A stretch of DNA of 64,000 nt from Treponema sp. OMZ 787. GTDB lineage: Bacteria; Spirochaetota; Spirochaetia; Treponematales; Treponemataceae. The notes under the pieces were generated by a model. It worked only from the letters and a program-made list of their open reading frames with translations, searched no databases and was not told where the DNA came from. Location: assembly GCF_024181225.1 (NCBI RefSeq), contig NZ_CP051198.1, forward strand, positions 930,001-994,000. The letters are read 5' to 3'. A program made the translations under genes and the position numbers. This document shows, in pieces, positions 16,497 to 24,579 of the stretch. The first letter of the stretch is position 1; the number at the start of each line of letters is the position of its first letter.

Positions 16497-17072
16497 ATGC
16501 CTGCTAATTTTACAAAAGAAGAACGGGAAATTTTAATACAAAAATTTTATGAACAAGGATATGTTTTACTTAAAACTCATGGATACAAAAAATTAAAAGT
16601 TTCCGATATTGCCGCAGCCATTGGTATCGGAACCGGAACGTTTTATAATTTTTTTAAAAGTAAGGATGAATTTATCATTTGGCTCATCAAAAAAAGAAAA
16701 GAGGAAGCTTTTAACCGGTTTTTATCGCTGGCGGAAAAATTCCCGAAAGGCATACCCTTTGAAGCTATGGAACAATATTTGATTGATACTATTTCGCATT
16801 TCAATCTTTACCGATTACTTTCACAAGCCGAGTATAATAAGCTGCAAAAAAAATACGGCTTACTTGATAATAGGAATGAACAAACAAAGAAAAACGGAAA
16901 ATTTATGATGGAAAAACTTGCGACTTCAAAAACGCTTGAAGACTTTCTTTTGTTTGCGGACGCATTTACAATAATCGTTATCGGCACTTCCGATTTGACT
17001 AAATTAAATCCGAAAGTTACCGATGAGGTAACTAAAAAGTTAATACACGCCGCTTGCAAGATGTTGTATTAG
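16497..17072 (+). CDS. TetR/AcrR-family transcriptional regulator
   Basis: 191-residue regulator. The N-terminal helix-turn-helix is clear (YKKLKVSDIAAAIGIGTGTFYNFFKSKDEF at about 30-60); the remaining all-helical part is the ligand-binding and dimer domain. It is divergent from the five-gene ECF/ABC operon, and two palindromes of the same design sit across both promoters, so it probably represses that operon and itself. Ligand unknown; a transported compound is the natural guess. It converges on queA with only 13 bp between stops. Confidence 0.92.
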   Translation: MPANFTKEEREILIQKFYEQGYVLLKTHGYKKLKVSDIAAAIGIGTGTFYNFFKSKDEFIIWLIKKRKEEAFNRFLSLAEKFPKGIPFEAMEQYLIDTISHFNLYRLLSQAEYNKLQKKYGLLDNRNEQTKKNGKFMMEKLATSKTLEDFLLFADAFTIIVIGTSDLTKLNPKVTDEVTKKLIHAACKMLY

Positions 17073-17085
17073 TTCCTAATCATCC

Positions 17086-18129
17086 CTACAAAATCAGCAT
17101 CGCATCCCCATACGAAAAGAATTTATATCTTTCTTCGACGGCGTGGCGGTAGGCATTAAAAATATTTTCCTTTCCGGCGAGGGCTGAGACTAGCATTACA
17201 AGGCTCGATTCGGGGGTGTGAAAATTCGTAAAAAGCTTGTCAATCAGTTTAAACTTATAAGAGGGGTAAATAAAAATATCCGTAGCCTGATGCCCTCTTT
17301 TTAATTCGTTTCTTTTTTCATCCCATGCGGATTCGAGGGTTCGCACGCTGGTCGTTCCGACGGCTATGATGGGCCGCCCTTCCTTTTTTGCTTTTTCAAC
17401 GGCTTGTGCCGTTTCTTCCGAAATAAAAAAATGCTCGGTGTGCATCTTATGGTCTTCTATTCTTTCTGCCCTGACCGGAAGAAAGGTGCCGAGCCCCACA
17501 TGAAGCGTTACATATTCAATCTCGATTCCTTTATCTCGTATTTTTGAAAGTACTTCTTTGGTAAAGTGAAGGCCGGCAGTGGGCGCTGCAATCGAGCCGT
17601 ATATTTCGGCATAGACGGTTTGATAGCGGCCGGCATCTTCTTCGGTGTCCTTTCGGTGAATGTAGGGGGGAAGCGGCATGTGGCCGTATTTATCGAGCCA
17701 TTCATCATCGATGATCCTGTTAAATTTCATGCAGCGGAATTCGCTTTCGAGAGGTATCTCGGACTCGATGATTTCGGCCTCGGTTCCGTCTTCAAACAAA
17801 AAGGTTTTTCCGGGCTTTTGACGTTTTGCTTTTTTTGCCATTACCTGCCAAAGAGAACCGTCCGAGCCCCTCATGGGATTAATCATTAAAAATTCGCACA
17901 CTGCGTTTGTTTTGCTTTTTGCATAAATGCGGGCACGGCGCACCTTCGAATTATTAAAAATCATCAGGGCATTTTTGGGGAGAAGATCCGGCAGTTCAGT
18001 AAAAAGGCGGTCTTCAAGTCTTCCGCTTTGTTTGTCCAAAATTAAAAGCCTGTCTCCTCCTCTTTTTTCTGAAGGCGATTGAGCTATGAGCTCTTCGGGT
18101 AGATCAAAGTTAAATTCTTTTGTAAGCAT
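17086..18129 (-). CDS. queA: S-adenosylmethionine:tRNA ribosyltransferase-isomerase
   Basis: 347-residue enzyme of queuosine synthesis that moves the ribosyl group of S-adenosylmethionine onto 7-aminomethyl-7-deazaguanine in tRNA. Family landmarks: FDLPEELIAQSPSEKRGGDRLL at the N-terminus, FNNSKVRRARI, AAPTAGLHFT, VTLHVGLGTFLPV and NFHTPESSLVMLVSA. Full length and intact. It stands as a single gene after the ankyrin gene on the same strand. Confidence 0.97.
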   Translation of the reverse strand: MLTKEFNFDLPEELIAQSPSEKRGGDRLLILDKQSGRLEDRLFTELPDLLPKNALMIFNNSKVRRARIYAKSKTNAVCEFLMINPMRGSDGSLWQVMAKKAKRQKPGKTFLFEDGTEAEIIESEIPLESEFRCMKFNRIIDDEWLDKYGHMPLPPYIHRKDTEEDAGRYQTVYAEIYGSIAAPTAGLHFTKEVLSKIRDKGIEIEYVTLHVGLGTFLPVRAERIEDHKMHTEHFFISEETAQAVEKAKKEGRPIIAVGTTSVRTLESAWDEKRNELKRGHQATDIFIYPSYKFKLIDKLFTNFHTPESSLVMLVSALAGKENIFNAYRHAVEERYKFFSYGDAMLIL

Positions 18130-18165
18130 AGTCTTCCATTCAAGGTAAATTTTTAAAGTATTTTT

Positions 18166-19068
18166 TTAATTTGTTTGTTCGCCGAACAAGGATAAAATTG
18201 CTTTATTCCCGAAAAGTTTTGCATATCCCAAGGCGGACATACCTAGGCCGTCTTTTATATTATAATCGGCTCCGTGTTTTACAAGCATTTCAACAATATC
18301 TGCTTCATGACGGCCTACCGAAAGAATCAAGGCTGTTTGTCCGTCCTTGCTTTGAATATTGGTGTCTGCTTTTTTTTCGAGGAGAATCTTTACCGCCTCG
18401 CCGTATCCGACTTGAGCTGCATCCATCAAGGCTGAGTAGTTTCTGTCTTCCGCACAAAGGTTGACAGCAGCACCTTTTTCGAGGAGGAGCTCAAGCGTTT
18501 CTAAACACTTATTTCTTACGGCAAGGGATAGAACCGGTGTTCCCAGGGAATCCTTTTGCGAGGGGTCAAAACCTGCATCTATAAAAAGGCTGACGACTTC
18601 CTTTTCGTTGTTTTTAACGGCACGCACATAATTCGGAATAAAAAGAGAGTAACCGCTTTCCAATAATTTTGTACGGGCTTGCTCTTTGAGCAGGTTTTCG
18701 TTAAATCGTTTTTTTTCTACCTCGAAGTAGGCATCAAAAGACTTAACCGTAAGCATTACAAATGAACGCAAAAAGTTTTTAGGCAGTTCAAGTTTTTCGT
18801 TTTCTTCCAGTACAAGAACCGGAAGGTTTAAACCTGTAGCATAGCCCGAAAAAAACATAAAGCCCAAATAGGCAGCCGGATTTTTACTGTAAATAAAGAG
18901 AACATGGGTAATGTTTTTCATAATATGGCGCGGCGTGTTTAAGTTTTCATCTTTCCATATCTCATCTTCATTGTATAAGGTTACATCGCATTCGTGGGAT
19001 ATGATTATATTTTTGATGGCCATCGCTGCGTCTTTTTTCTTTTCATCATAGAAAATAGCAACATTCAT
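18166..19068 (-). CDS. TIR-like/Rossmannoid domain fused to ankyrin repeats
   Basis: 300-residue cytoplasmic protein. Residues 1-105 form an alpha/beta domain beginning MNVAIFYDEKKKDAAMAIKNII with a later FSGYATGLNLPVLVLEENE; this layout resembles TIR or nucleoside 2-deoxyribosyltransferase-like domains, but the usual catalytic Glu is not evident (Ser-Gly-Tyr at that place). Residues about 150-295 are four ankyrin repeats (NYSALMDAAQVGYGEAVKILLEKKAD, QTALILSVGRHEADIVEMLVKHGAD). Neighbours give no functional hint. The TIR-like label is tentative; ankyrin repeats are certain. Confidence 0.8.
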   Translation of the reverse strand: MNVAIFYDEKKKDAAMAIKNIIISHECDVTLYNEDEIWKDENLNTPRHIMKNITHVLFIYSKNPAAYLGFMFFSGYATGLNLPVLVLEENEKLELPKNFLRSFVMLTVKSFDAYFEVEKKRFNENLLKEQARTKLLESGYSLFIPNYVRAVKNNEKEVVSLFIDAGFDPSQKDSLGTPVLSLAVRNKCLETLELLLEKGAAVNLCAEDRNYSALMDAAQVGYGEAVKILLEKKADTNIQSKDGQTALILSVGRHEADIVEMLVKHGADYNIKDGLGMSALGYAKLFGNKAILSLFGEQTN

Positions 19069-19075
19069 AAATCTG

Positions 19076-19104
19076 ATTATATCTTCTTATCAAAAAAAAG
19101 TAAA
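19076..19104 (-). promoter_or_regulatory. Leaderless-type promoter of the ankyrin gene
   Basis: Minus strand: TTTACT (19104-19099), 17-bp spacer, TATAAT (19081-19076), then seven bases and ATG at 19068; no Shine-Dalgarno. Confidence 0.65.
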
Positions 19105-19144
19105 TAGAAGGGATTTTATTCTGGTATAATTTTAAAAACTATAT

Positions 19145-19150
19145 TATAAT
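19145..19150 (+). promoter_or_regulatory. -10 box six bases before the MEMO/AMMECR1 start codon
   Basis: TATAAT at 19145-19150, six bases, ATG at 19157, with no Shine-Dalgarno. The -35 region is poor (TGGTAT at 17 bp). A second TATAAT lies at 19125-19130. Confidence 0.5.
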
Positions 19151-19156
19151 GATTTT

Positions 19157-20563
19157 ATGAGGAAGAAAACACTTTGTTCAAACGGTACGAATCTGCGGGC
19201 GGCTTATATTGCCCCTCATCCTCCGATTATAATCCCTGATATTGGGAGAGGGGAGGAGAAAAAAATAGCTTCAACTTCTAAGGCTCTTAAAACCATATCG
19301 GAAGAAATAAGGCAAATAGAACCCGAAACTATTATAATCATTACACCCCATTCAAAAATGCACCGCGGGGCTGTTACCATTAATACTGCCAAGATTATTG
19401 AAGGAAGCATGAGGCAATTCGGCTGCCCTGACCTAAACCTTTCGGCAAATAACAACACTGACATAGTCAAAAATATAATCAAAAAATGTAAAAAAACGGG
19501 TTTTCCTTATGCGGCTGTAGATATGAGCCTTGATCACGGCTCCTTTGTTCCTCTTTATTTTATAGCTTCCGAACTCTCAAACTTTTCTCTTGTTCATATA
19601 AATTACGGAATCATGTTGAGTGCAATGCTTGAAGAATTCGGCTCGATCCTTTCCGAAGTTATAGAGGAAAAAAAATGCAAATCTGTTTTTATTGCAAGCG
19701 GAGACCTTTCTCACCGGCTTCTTTCTACAGGGCCTTACGGTTTTGCTCCTGAAAGTCTCAAATTCGATAAGGAGTTTGTAAGGATTATAAAAGAAGGCCG
19801 ATTATCCGAATTTGCCGAAATCTCCCCTGTTTTAGCTGAAAGAGCCGGAGAGTGCGGCTTAAATTCTTTCTTGGTATTGTCAGGCCTTTTATCCTGCTAT
19901 GAATACTCTCAAGAACTGCTTTCTTATGAGGGACCCTTCGGTGTCGGATATGGTGTAGCCCGGTTTAAGGTTGAATCTATAAGGCAGGAAGAAGATGATG
20001 AAGAATCTGAAGAAGTTTTTAACGGAAATAAGAAATTTATATTGCCTGACTCTCAAACCAAAGACCCGTATATAGATCTTGCAAGAAAGAGTATTACCTA
20101 CTATTTAAAATATAATAAATTTTTAAAGTGTAAAAATGCAGACGGCATTCAGTCAGGCAAGGCCGGAGTTTTTGTATGCTTAAAAAAAGAAGGAACGCTT
20201 CGCGGATGTATAGGCACGATACTTCCTACCAAAAGCAGTGTAAGTGAAGAGATAATTAAAAATGCCGTATCAGCCGCCTTACATGATCCTCGTTTTCCGC
20301 CTGTCGATTTATCAGAGATGAATGAGATTGTCTGCTCTGTGGATATTCTTTCAGAACCGGAAGAAATAAAATCTGTTGCCGATTTGGATGTAAAGCGGTT
20401 CGGCGTAATAGTTTCATCAGGTTCTCGCACCGGGCTTCTTTTACCAAACCTTGAAGGCATAGACTCCGTCGGTATGCAGCTTGCCATTGCTCTCCAAAAG
20501 GGAGGAATAAGTCCCGAAGAACCTTATACTATGTACCGCTTTGAAGTTATAAGACATGAGTAA
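19157..20563 (+). CDS. AmmeMemoRadiSam system fusion: MEMO/LigB-like domain plus AMMECR1 domain
   Basis: 468 residues in two parts. Residues about 10-275 belong to the class III extradiol dioxygenase/MEMO-like fold (AYIAPHPPIIIPDIGRGEE, IITPHSKM, DHGSFVPLYFI, IASGDLSHRL); His and Asp residues at metal positions are kept. Residues about 295-468 form an AMMECR1 domain (TLRGCIGTI, SAALHDPRFPPV, GLLLPNLEGIDSVGMQLAIALQKGGI). In many bacteria these occur with a radical SAM enzyme, but none is adjacent here. The function of the system is not known. Confidence 0.92.
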   Translation: MRKKTLCSNGTNLRAAYIAPHPPIIIPDIGRGEEKKIASTSKALKTISEEIRQIEPETIIIITPHSKMHRGAVTINTAKIIEGSMRQFGCPDLNLSANNNTDIVKNIIKKCKKTGFPYAAVDMSLDHGSFVPLYFIASELSNFSLVHINYGIMLSAMLEEFGSILSEVIEEKKCKSVFIASGDLSHRLLSTGPYGFAPESLKFDKEFVRIIKEGRLSEFAEISPVLAERAGECGLNSFLVLSGLLSCYEYSQELLSYEGPFGVGYGVARFKVESIRQEEDDEESEEVFNGNKKFILPDSQTKDPYIDLARKSITYYLKYNKFLKCKNADGIQSGKAGVFVCLKKEGTLRGCIGTILPTKSSVSEEIIKNAVSAALHDPRFPPVDLSEMNEIVCSVDILSEPEEIKSVADLDVKRFGVIVSSGSRTGLLLPNLEGIDSVGMQLAIALQKGGISPEEPYTMYRFEVIRHE

Positions 20564-20572
20564 GAAGATGTT

Positions 20573-22186
20573 TTAAATTTCTTCCTTAATCCATTCCCCG
20601 ACTGTTTTTTCTTCAGGATCAAAACTGACACCTATAAGCACTATCTGCTTATTATCAGCCTTGAACCTTTCGGCATAGTTTTTCTCTTTTATTTGATTTA
20701 AAGCGGTTTTTGCATCTTCTTTTAGTTTAAACTCGAAGATATAAATTGCCGTGCCGGTTTTTACAACACAATCAGTTCTCCCCTTTGATGAAGGTATTTC
20801 CACCTCGACAAATTGTCCCATCAGGGCAAAGACAAGATAAATACAGATCTGATAGTTATACTCCCTTAAAGCAAGGTTTTCGTTACTGTCTTTTTTTACA
20901 TTGCTATATGGAAGACTTGCCATTATCGACTTTAACCTCTGCATAAAATCTTCTACCCGTCCTGCAATAATATCCCTATAAAATTGCGCTATACAAAAAG
21001 GCCCTTCTGCATATACTACATTGCAATAGCTTGGAAAAAGATTATATAAAAATCCGTAGCGTACTTCGTCGTTCGGGAAGCCTAATTTATAAAGCCGTAC
21101 CAATTTATCATAGCTCTTTATTGTTAGGTAGCCTGCTTGAAACAAGATAGGTATTACCGAGCCTGATTCTGCCCTGTAGTCGGATAGACCTGACGCATCC
21201 ATTTCTACATTTCCGTCAAGGTCGGGAATATTGTATGAATAGTTTTTTAAATAGTTTACCAAGAAGGTGGGAGTTCCGGTTTCAAACCAGTAATTACCCA
21301 GTTCTTTTTTTGCAAAGGCATTCAGCAAACTAAAGGGATTATATACATTTATACTGTTTTGATTAAAAAGATAGCCGTCGTATCTTTGCTTTAGCATTAG
21401 TAAGATATCTTCATAGCTGCAAGCTTCTCTTTCCTGTAGAATTTTAATTTCAGGTTGAAAGGTTTTTTCAAGTTCTTCTTGAGTAATCCCGCAAATACAG
21501 CCGAAGTCTTCTTCCATGCTTATATCACGCAGATTGTTCAAATCGCTGAAAATACTTACCTTGCTGAATTTTGTAACTCCGGTTAAAAATGCAAAACGGA
21601 TATATTGGTCGGCACTCTTTAATACGGAATAAAAAGCCTTTAACACGGCTCTGTATTCTTCATTCAATTTTTCATTTACACTCATTGTTTGGAGGAGGGG
21701 TTTATCGTATTCATCCACCAAGACGACAACCTGTTTGCCGGTTTTTTCGTAAGCCCTTTTTAAAAGGCCTTCAAACCGTTTAGCAAAATTATCCTCTTCC
21801 TCGGCTGTTCCGTATCGTTTTTCCAACTCCGATAAAAAAACATTGAAATTAGTATTTAAAGCCTCAATATCACTATACTTTCCGACATTAAAATCCAAAT
21901 GAAAAACGGGGTATTCCTGCCAGATTTCCCTTTTTTCTTTTTCGGCTTCTTCCAATTTCTCGATAGCTAAACCCTTGAATAATTCTTTTTGCCCTAAAAA
22001 GTATGCCTCTAGTGTTGAAATAAGGAGGCTCTTACCGAAGCGACGCGGTCTGCTTAAAAAATAAACTTTGCTGGAATTTGCAAGCCTGAAAATATATTCA
22101 GTTTTATCTGCATAGAGAAACTCTTTTTCGCGTAAATCTTTAAAACTTTGTAAGCCTATAGGCAGCTTTCTACTAAAATCCATCAT
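20573..22186 (-). CDS. AAA-ATPase-like protein with C-terminal PD-(D/E)XK nuclease-like domain
   Basis: 537-residue protein of the AAA-ATPase_like plus PDDEXK_9 (DUF1703) group, abundant in treponemes and Bacteroidetes. The P-loop is SRPRRFGKSLL near residue 45, Walker B VVVLVDEYDKPLL near 170, and the nuclease-like motif GRTDCVVKTGTAIYIFEFKLKEDA near the C-terminus. I start it at 22186 or 22183 (MMDFSRKLPIG), because a paralogue beginning at 63579 starts at the same place; the longer frame runs into the promoter. Function is unknown; a mobile or defence role is often proposed. The IS at 22239 lies just upstream of its promoter. Confidence 0.88.
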   Translation of the reverse strand: MMDFSRKLPIGLQSFKDLREKEFLYADKTEYIFRLANSSKVYFLSRPRRFGKSLLISTLEAYFLGQKELFKGLAIEKLEEAEKEKREIWQEYPVFHLDFNVGKYSDIEALNTNFNVFLSELEKRYGTAEEEDNFAKRFEGLLKRAYEKTGKQVVVLVDEYDKPLLQTMSVNEKLNEEYRAVLKAFYSVLKSADQYIRFAFLTGVTKFSKVSIFSDLNNLRDISMEEDFGCICGITQEELEKTFQPEIKILQEREACSYEDILLMLKQRYDGYLFNQNSINVYNPFSLLNAFAKKELGNYWFETGTPTFLVNYLKNYSYNIPDLDGNVEMDASGLSDYRAESGSVIPILFQAGYLTIKSYDKLVRLYKLGFPNDEVRYGFLYNLFPSYCNVVYAEGPFCIAQFYRDIIAGRVEDFMQRLKSIMASLPYSNVKKDSNENLALREYNYQICIYLVFALMGQFVEVEIPSSKGRTDCVVKTGTAIYIFEFKLKEDAKTALNQIKEKNYAERFKADNKQIVLIGVSFDPEEKTVGEWIKEEI

Positions 22187-22193
22187 AACTAAT

Positions 22194-22222
22194 AGTCTAG
22201 CATAAGCAGGATAGCTTGTCAA
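22194..22222 (-). promoter_or_regulatory. Leaderless-type promoter of the AAA/PD-(D/E)XK gene
   Basis: Minus strand: TTGACA (22222-22217), 17-bp spacer, TAGACT (22199-22194), then seven bases and ATG at 22186. The IS ends only 17 bp upstream of the -35. Confidence 0.65.
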
Positions 22223-22229
22223 TTATTTA

Positions 22230-22238
22230 TGTTTTATC
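22230..22238. repeat. Target-site duplication, left copy (IS copy 2)
   Basis: TGTTTTATC, repeated perfectly at 23401-23409 on the other side of the element. Confidence 0.95.
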
Positions 22239-23400
22239 CACGGCTTACGCATGAATTCCTTAGCTAAATAAAACATTAAACCTAAAGGAGTCATCAAAAG
22301 TACAAAGCATTTTCTTCCTTTTCAGAGTTTTACCGTTTTGATACATTTTCATTCGATTAAAGCAAATCCTCCTTAAAATTGCTATGTTTTCAGCAGTATT
22401 TTTTTCCCTGATTTGACATTCATCGTCTCTAAATATTACATCCAGCGACCAGTGTAAGGTGTTTTCTATTGTCCAATGTGTTCTTACAGCTGTTACAAAC
22501 TCATTTATATCCTCTATACTGCTAATAAAGTAACGCTTTTCACTGTATTGTTTGCCTTTGCACCTTACAGTGCTTTTGACCATTCCAAAACTCTTTAAAT
22601 TTGCCCATTTATTCTTATCTGCAAACCAGTTTATATTAGTTGAAAGAAAGTATTCTCTTTTTTCTTCTCTGCCATGCCCGATATCCAAGGTTTCAAATCT
22701 TAAAAGTGTGTTTTGAAAGTCTTTATCTTCTATAGAAAAATAATCTTTTACATCATTATACGCTGCCGGCTGATTTTCTTTTAGAGCCAATACATAATCA
22801 CATTTTTTCTTTGTGATTTCTTTTGCTATTTCTTTTTGACAACCCATGGCATCTATAGTAATTATCGAGCTTTCTAGTTTTAAAAGGTTAAGGAGTTCAG
22901 GAATTGCTGTGATTTCATTCGATTTTTCAGCACATTTTACTTGTCCTAGTACAACTCCCGCTTCGTGAGCAAATGCACTTACCAAATGAATACCTCTACT
23001 TTGTTCACTTGCACTTCCACGTAATGTTTTTCCATCAATGTGAATGTATGAACCTGCTGGAATATTAAGGGATTGTTCAATCCACGAGATAAAAAGGTTT
23101 TGAAATTGTTTGGGATTAATCATCGCAAGGACTCTTCCTATGGTGTCGTGCGAAGGAACTCCATTTTCTAACAATAGTCCTACCTCATTTTTTAGCCAAT
23201 CCTTTTTTACTTCGGCAAATTCCCCTATTTCAAATATAGTTTGAACTCCGCTACAAACAGCACACAGTGCTATTACCAATATTTCGCTGATTAGATGCTT
23301 TACTTTGCCAGACTGACGATTATCATTAAGTTCGTTAAAATATTCTTTTAATGTTTTCATACTTTAAATATCGGCTATTTTTTTTCATGCGTAAGCCGTG
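22239..23400 (-). mobile_element. ISAs1-family insertion sequence, copy 2 (1162 bp)
   Basis: Same length, same perfect 17-bp terminal repeats and almost the same sequence as copy 1, in inverted orientation, with its own 9-bp target duplication. Two copies with intact but different duplications mean two independent recent insertions. The 20 kb between them could invert by recombination between the copies. Confidence 0.95.
22260..23360 (-). CDS. ISAs1-family transposase, copy 2
   Basis: 366 residues, intact DDE triad as in copy 1. Differs at residue 141 (V here) and residue 163 (E here). Both differences come from single A/G changes. Likely functional. Confidence 0.95.
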   Translation of the reverse strand: MKTLKEYFNELNDNRQSGKVKHLISEILVIALCAVCSGVQTIFEIGEFAEVKKDWLKNEVGLLLENGVPSHDTIGRVLAMINPKQFQNLFISWIEQSLNIPAGSYIHIDGKTLRGSASEQSRGIHLVSAFAHEAGVVLGQVKCAEKSNEITAIPELLNLLKLESSIITIDAMGCQKEIAKEITKKKCDYVLALKENQPAAYNDVKDYFSIEDKDFQNTLLRFETLDIGHGREEKREYFLSTNINWFADKNKWANLKSFGMVKSTVRCKGKQYSEKRYFISSIEDINEFVTAVRTHWTIENTLHWSLDVIFRDDECQIREKNTAENIAILRRICFNRMKMYQNGKTLKRKKMLCTFDDSFRFNVLFS

Positions 23401-23409
23401 TGTTTTATC
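23401..23409. repeat. Target-site duplication, right copy (IS copy 2)
   Basis: TGTTTTATC directly after the inverted repeat at 23400. Confidence 0.95.
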
Positions 23410-23470
23410 ATTCTTGGACGTTGAAATAAGGTTCCTCTTCTATTGAATCGAATGTGCTTATAGTTTATAC

Positions 23471-23947
23471 TTGCAGAATAGAACGAATGAGGAGCAAAAA
23501 ATCAAAACTCAAAAATTTAAATTATTGATACTTTTTTTCTGTACCTTGTTTTTTATTTTTTCGTGTAAGAGCCGCAGACTTGCCGAACCCTTGGAAACGC
23601 CTAAGGTTTTAATCGAAGAGAAGTTAGAAGATCCTTTTTTGGGTGTTTATGTTATGGACCTTCCTTCATCCCGAAGCGGAATTACAAGTTATTCTGTGGA
23701 ATTTAAGGCCGATCAAACTGCAAGGATTTTGCTTTTTAAAGAAGGAAGAACGGAGCCTGAAATTTCTTATGGGAAGTGGCTTATAGCAAAGGACGGAATT
23801 ATTATTTTGTATTTTGAACAAAGTGTCCCGAGCGAATTTTTTATAAAAAATGCGGACGGCTCTCTTTCATTTTTAAACGCTCAAAGAAAGCCGTATTCAG
23901 GCAAAATGGGCGAGCTTCTTATTTTACGCAAAATTAAAAAGGATTAA
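23471..23947 (+). CDS. Putative lipoprotein of unknown function
   Basis: Short protein with a hydrophobic stretch LLILFFCTLFFIFSCKS that fits a spirochaetal lipobox (cleavage before Cys), then about 120 residues, with a fold suggestive of small lipocalin-like envelope proteins (FLGVYVMDL, YSVEFKADQTARILLF, SYGKWLIAKDGIIILYF). The start is unclear: an in-frame TTG stands at 23471, but the best ribosome-binding site, GAGGAG at 23489-23494, is followed six bases later by ATC (23501), not a normal start. No ATG lies in frame before the lipobox. I do not recognise the family. Confidence 0.6.
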   Translation: MQNRTNEEQKIKTQKFKLLILFFCTLFFIFSCKSRRLAEPLETPKVLIEEKLEDPFLGVYVMDLPSSRSGITSYSVEFKADQTARILLFKEGRTEPEISYGKWLIAKDGIIILYFEQSVPSEFFIKNADGSLSFLNAQRKPYSGKMGELLILRKIKKD

Positions 23948-23980
23948 CTTAAACCAATTTATTTCAAAGGAAATATTTTA

Positions 23981-24529
23981 ATGATTATATTTTTAATCGG
24001 AATGAGCCGGGCAGGAAAAACCGAAACAGGAAAGATTTTAGCAAAAAAATTAAAAGCCTCCTTTATAGATACAGACGCGTTTATGGAAGAGTTTTACGGT
24101 AAAACGGTAAGAGAACTTTATAAGACTCATGGAGAAAAAAAATTCCGAGTAAAAGAATTAGAATGCTTTAACAAAATAATCGAAAAATTTCCGTCCTTCA
24201 CCAATGAGAAAAATACCGTTGCCAGCACCGGCGGCGGCTATGCTGAAAACGAGGCCCTTATTAAAAAGTTAAAAAAATTTTCCCCAATAATTTTAATCGA
24301 CACGGATCCTGCCGAAATTTTTTATAGAATAAAAACTACTGCACAAAAAGAAGGTTTTTATCCTGCATTTTTGGGAGAAAATATTAAAGATGAAAAAGAT
24401 GCCGAACTTCGTTTTTTTTCGATATACGAAAGGCGTATCAAAATCTACAAGTCTCTTGCTTCATTTTCCATAAATCCGCAAAGTCTCTCTCCTGAAAAAG
24501 CAGCTGACGCAATAATTTCATCTTTGTAA
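23981..24529 (+). CDS. Shikimate kinase-family protein
   Basis: 182-residue P-loop kinase: GMSRAGKTETGK (Walker A), IDTDAFMEE (the Asp pair contacting shikimate in the family) and STGGGYAENE. It would phosphorylate shikimate at O-3 in aromatic synthesis. The chain is slightly long and the lid region contains an insertion. It stands between the lipoprotein and malic enzyme genes, so no pathway context supports the substrate; a related small-molecule kinase is possible. Confidence 0.8.
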   Translation: MIIFLIGMSRAGKTETGKILAKKLKASFIDTDAFMEEFYGKTVRELYKTHGEKKFRVKELECFNKIIEKFPSFTNEKNTVASTGGGYAENEALIKKLKKFSPIILIDTDPAEIFYRIKTTAQKEGFYPAFLGENIKDEKDAELRFFSIYERRIKIYKSLASFSINPQSLSPEKAADAIISSL

Positions 24530-24543
24530 ATAAAATTTACGGC

Positions 24544-24572
24544 TTGATAAAATTCGGTTCTTATGCTATCAT
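24544..24572 (+). promoter_or_regulatory. Leaderless-type promoter of the malic enzyme gene
   Basis: TTGATA (24544-24549), 17-bp spacer, TATCAT (24567-24572), seven bases, ATG at 24580; no Shine-Dalgarno. Confidence 0.65.
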
Positions 24573-24579
24573 TTATGGT

